64,000 bases of DNA, from positions 19,618,207-19,682,206 of the forward strand of contig OY783208.1 of assembly GCA_963678705.1 (NCBI GenBank). Direction: 5' to 3'. This stretch comes from Panorpa germanica (lineage: Eukaryota > Arthropoda > Insecta > Mecoptera > Panorpidae). A model generated the notes under the pieces. The model did no database searches, was not told where the DNA came from, and worked only from the letters and a program-made list of their open reading frames with translations. The translations under genes and the position numbers were made by a program. Numbering within the stretch: the first letter of the stretch is position 1; each line of letters opens with the position of its first letter. Shown in pieces: positions 63,155 to 64,000 of the stretch.

Positions 63155-64000
63155 GGAAATATAGGGAGTTGTTAAAAAATATATGGACATTGAGGTCCTG
63201 GTAACCAACTTTGACTTGTTCATATGTTTGATACTGAATTTTGTATGGTGGCTCGAAAACGGTGTAACCCTACCCCCTTATATCTACTATCTATATATGG
63301 TGGTAGTTACTTATTTTATGAGAACGATTACACGATCTTCTCAAACGGGGATTCTTTCATGGAGATCTGGTTCTCCTTGAGTCGGATGACCTAAGCTAAT
63401 GCTAATTGTGGAGGCTTCTTTATCATTCAGGACTTATTACCTCATCTAATTATATTACATAAATATATTAGGTTTTACTTACTTTTTGTACTTTCTCTGC
63501 AGGCAGCTTCCTCTGCTTTGGACAATCACTTTAATTTAACGCGACACGACCGTTAACCCTAAGTACTTTTACAATTAAAACAAGGGAATCATTAACACTA
63601 TTTTCTTTATTATTCAAAAACTTAATTAATACAAATCTTAGTAACTTTAATAATCTTTGGGGCAACTATGACGACTGACTTAAACCCGACCTAGTGATCT
63701 GATGGAAATGACCCCCTCTCCTTTCTTAAACTAGGTTTATATAGCTTAAAGGTCTTTGTTTCAAAAGATGACCTCATTTAAACTTATTCCGTCATCATGG
63801 CTTTGGTTTTGAGTTTGGTTTTAATATAAACATTATTTGAATCTCCACGTGCCTTACGCACAAAAGAAGTTAATTAATATTTCTCTTAAAAGTTATTGTA
63901 AATACTGCGTCAGCAATTTTGAAAATAATATTAATATGCGGACATGGTCTTATTGATAAAACTTATACTTAATTTAAACAAAGTTCCCGCCAGTGAGGCG
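63155..64000. other. Gene-free right end
   Basis: No gene or known element. TATATAG with flanking GC-richer sequence near 63738 and a TTTAATTTAACGCGACACGACCG phrase are the only non-AT-rich parts. Open frames here show no family motif. Confidence 0.45.

Overview
The window is AT-rich, repeat-dense eukaryotic DNA, almost certainly from an insect. The grounds are expanded C2H2 zinc-finger paralogs, a REXO1-type exonuclease exon, two fibrinogen-related exons with spliceosomal junctions, and an arthropod-like set of mobile elements: Helitrons, Ty3/gypsy elements, non-LTR retrotransposons, MITEs and a Maverick/Polinton. The order cannot be fixed from sequence alone. No rRNA gene, complete tRNA gene or CRISPR array is visible.

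Layout. 1-1912: 3' end of a decayed Ty3/gypsy element with its 3' LTR. 3527-3963: short Helitron. 4184-5180: REXO1-like terminal exon with one internal stop. 6897-8457 and 10856-14165: two deletion derivatives of one Helitron family, one keeping helicase and the other Rep, flanking zinc-finger copy A. 16352-28996: zinc-finger copies B and C, a MITE family, and a 5.4-kb LTR element (21076-26505) inserted into one MITE. 29320-32709: Helitron carrying a LINE insertion, a gypsy relic carrying a second LINE insertion, and a fibrinogen-domain exon. 33946-48650: a Polinton. 48695-57600: zinc-finger copies D and E, D being a segmental duplicate of A. 58508-58652: a fibrinogen-domain exon on the minus strand. 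59329-60305: a separate, highly homogeneous zinc-finger array (F). The rest is gene-poor sequence and MITE debris.

The centre of interest is the 14.7-kb Polinton. Its 359-bp terminal inverted repeats end at the start codons of the two outermost genes. Plus-strand order: protein-primed DNA polymerase B, a repeat-rich small ORF, a two-helix membrane protein, a 45-residue zinc ribbon, integrase, minor capsid (penton-like) protein, packaging ATPase, a protein with a parvovirus-type phospholipase A2 domain, an adenain-like protease preceded by a membrane-active region, major capsid protein and a complete secreted matrix metalloproteinase with hemopexin-like domain. A minus-strand zinc-cluster protein faces them. 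Replication, integration, packaging, capsid and maturation modules are all present, so the ancestor was probably virion-forming. Most core genes now carry one or two frameshifts, many in A or T runs. The ATPase, minor capsid and metalloproteinase genes are open.

Two features of this Polinton look undescribed: the metalloproteinase cargo, and a family of 27-bp (nine-codon) near-palindromic repeats scattered only inside the element. The repeats occur as tandem arrays, as start regions, and as in-frame insertions that give unrelated proteins the same peptide, DTLSERSEG. Family assignments come from motif recognition without database searches.
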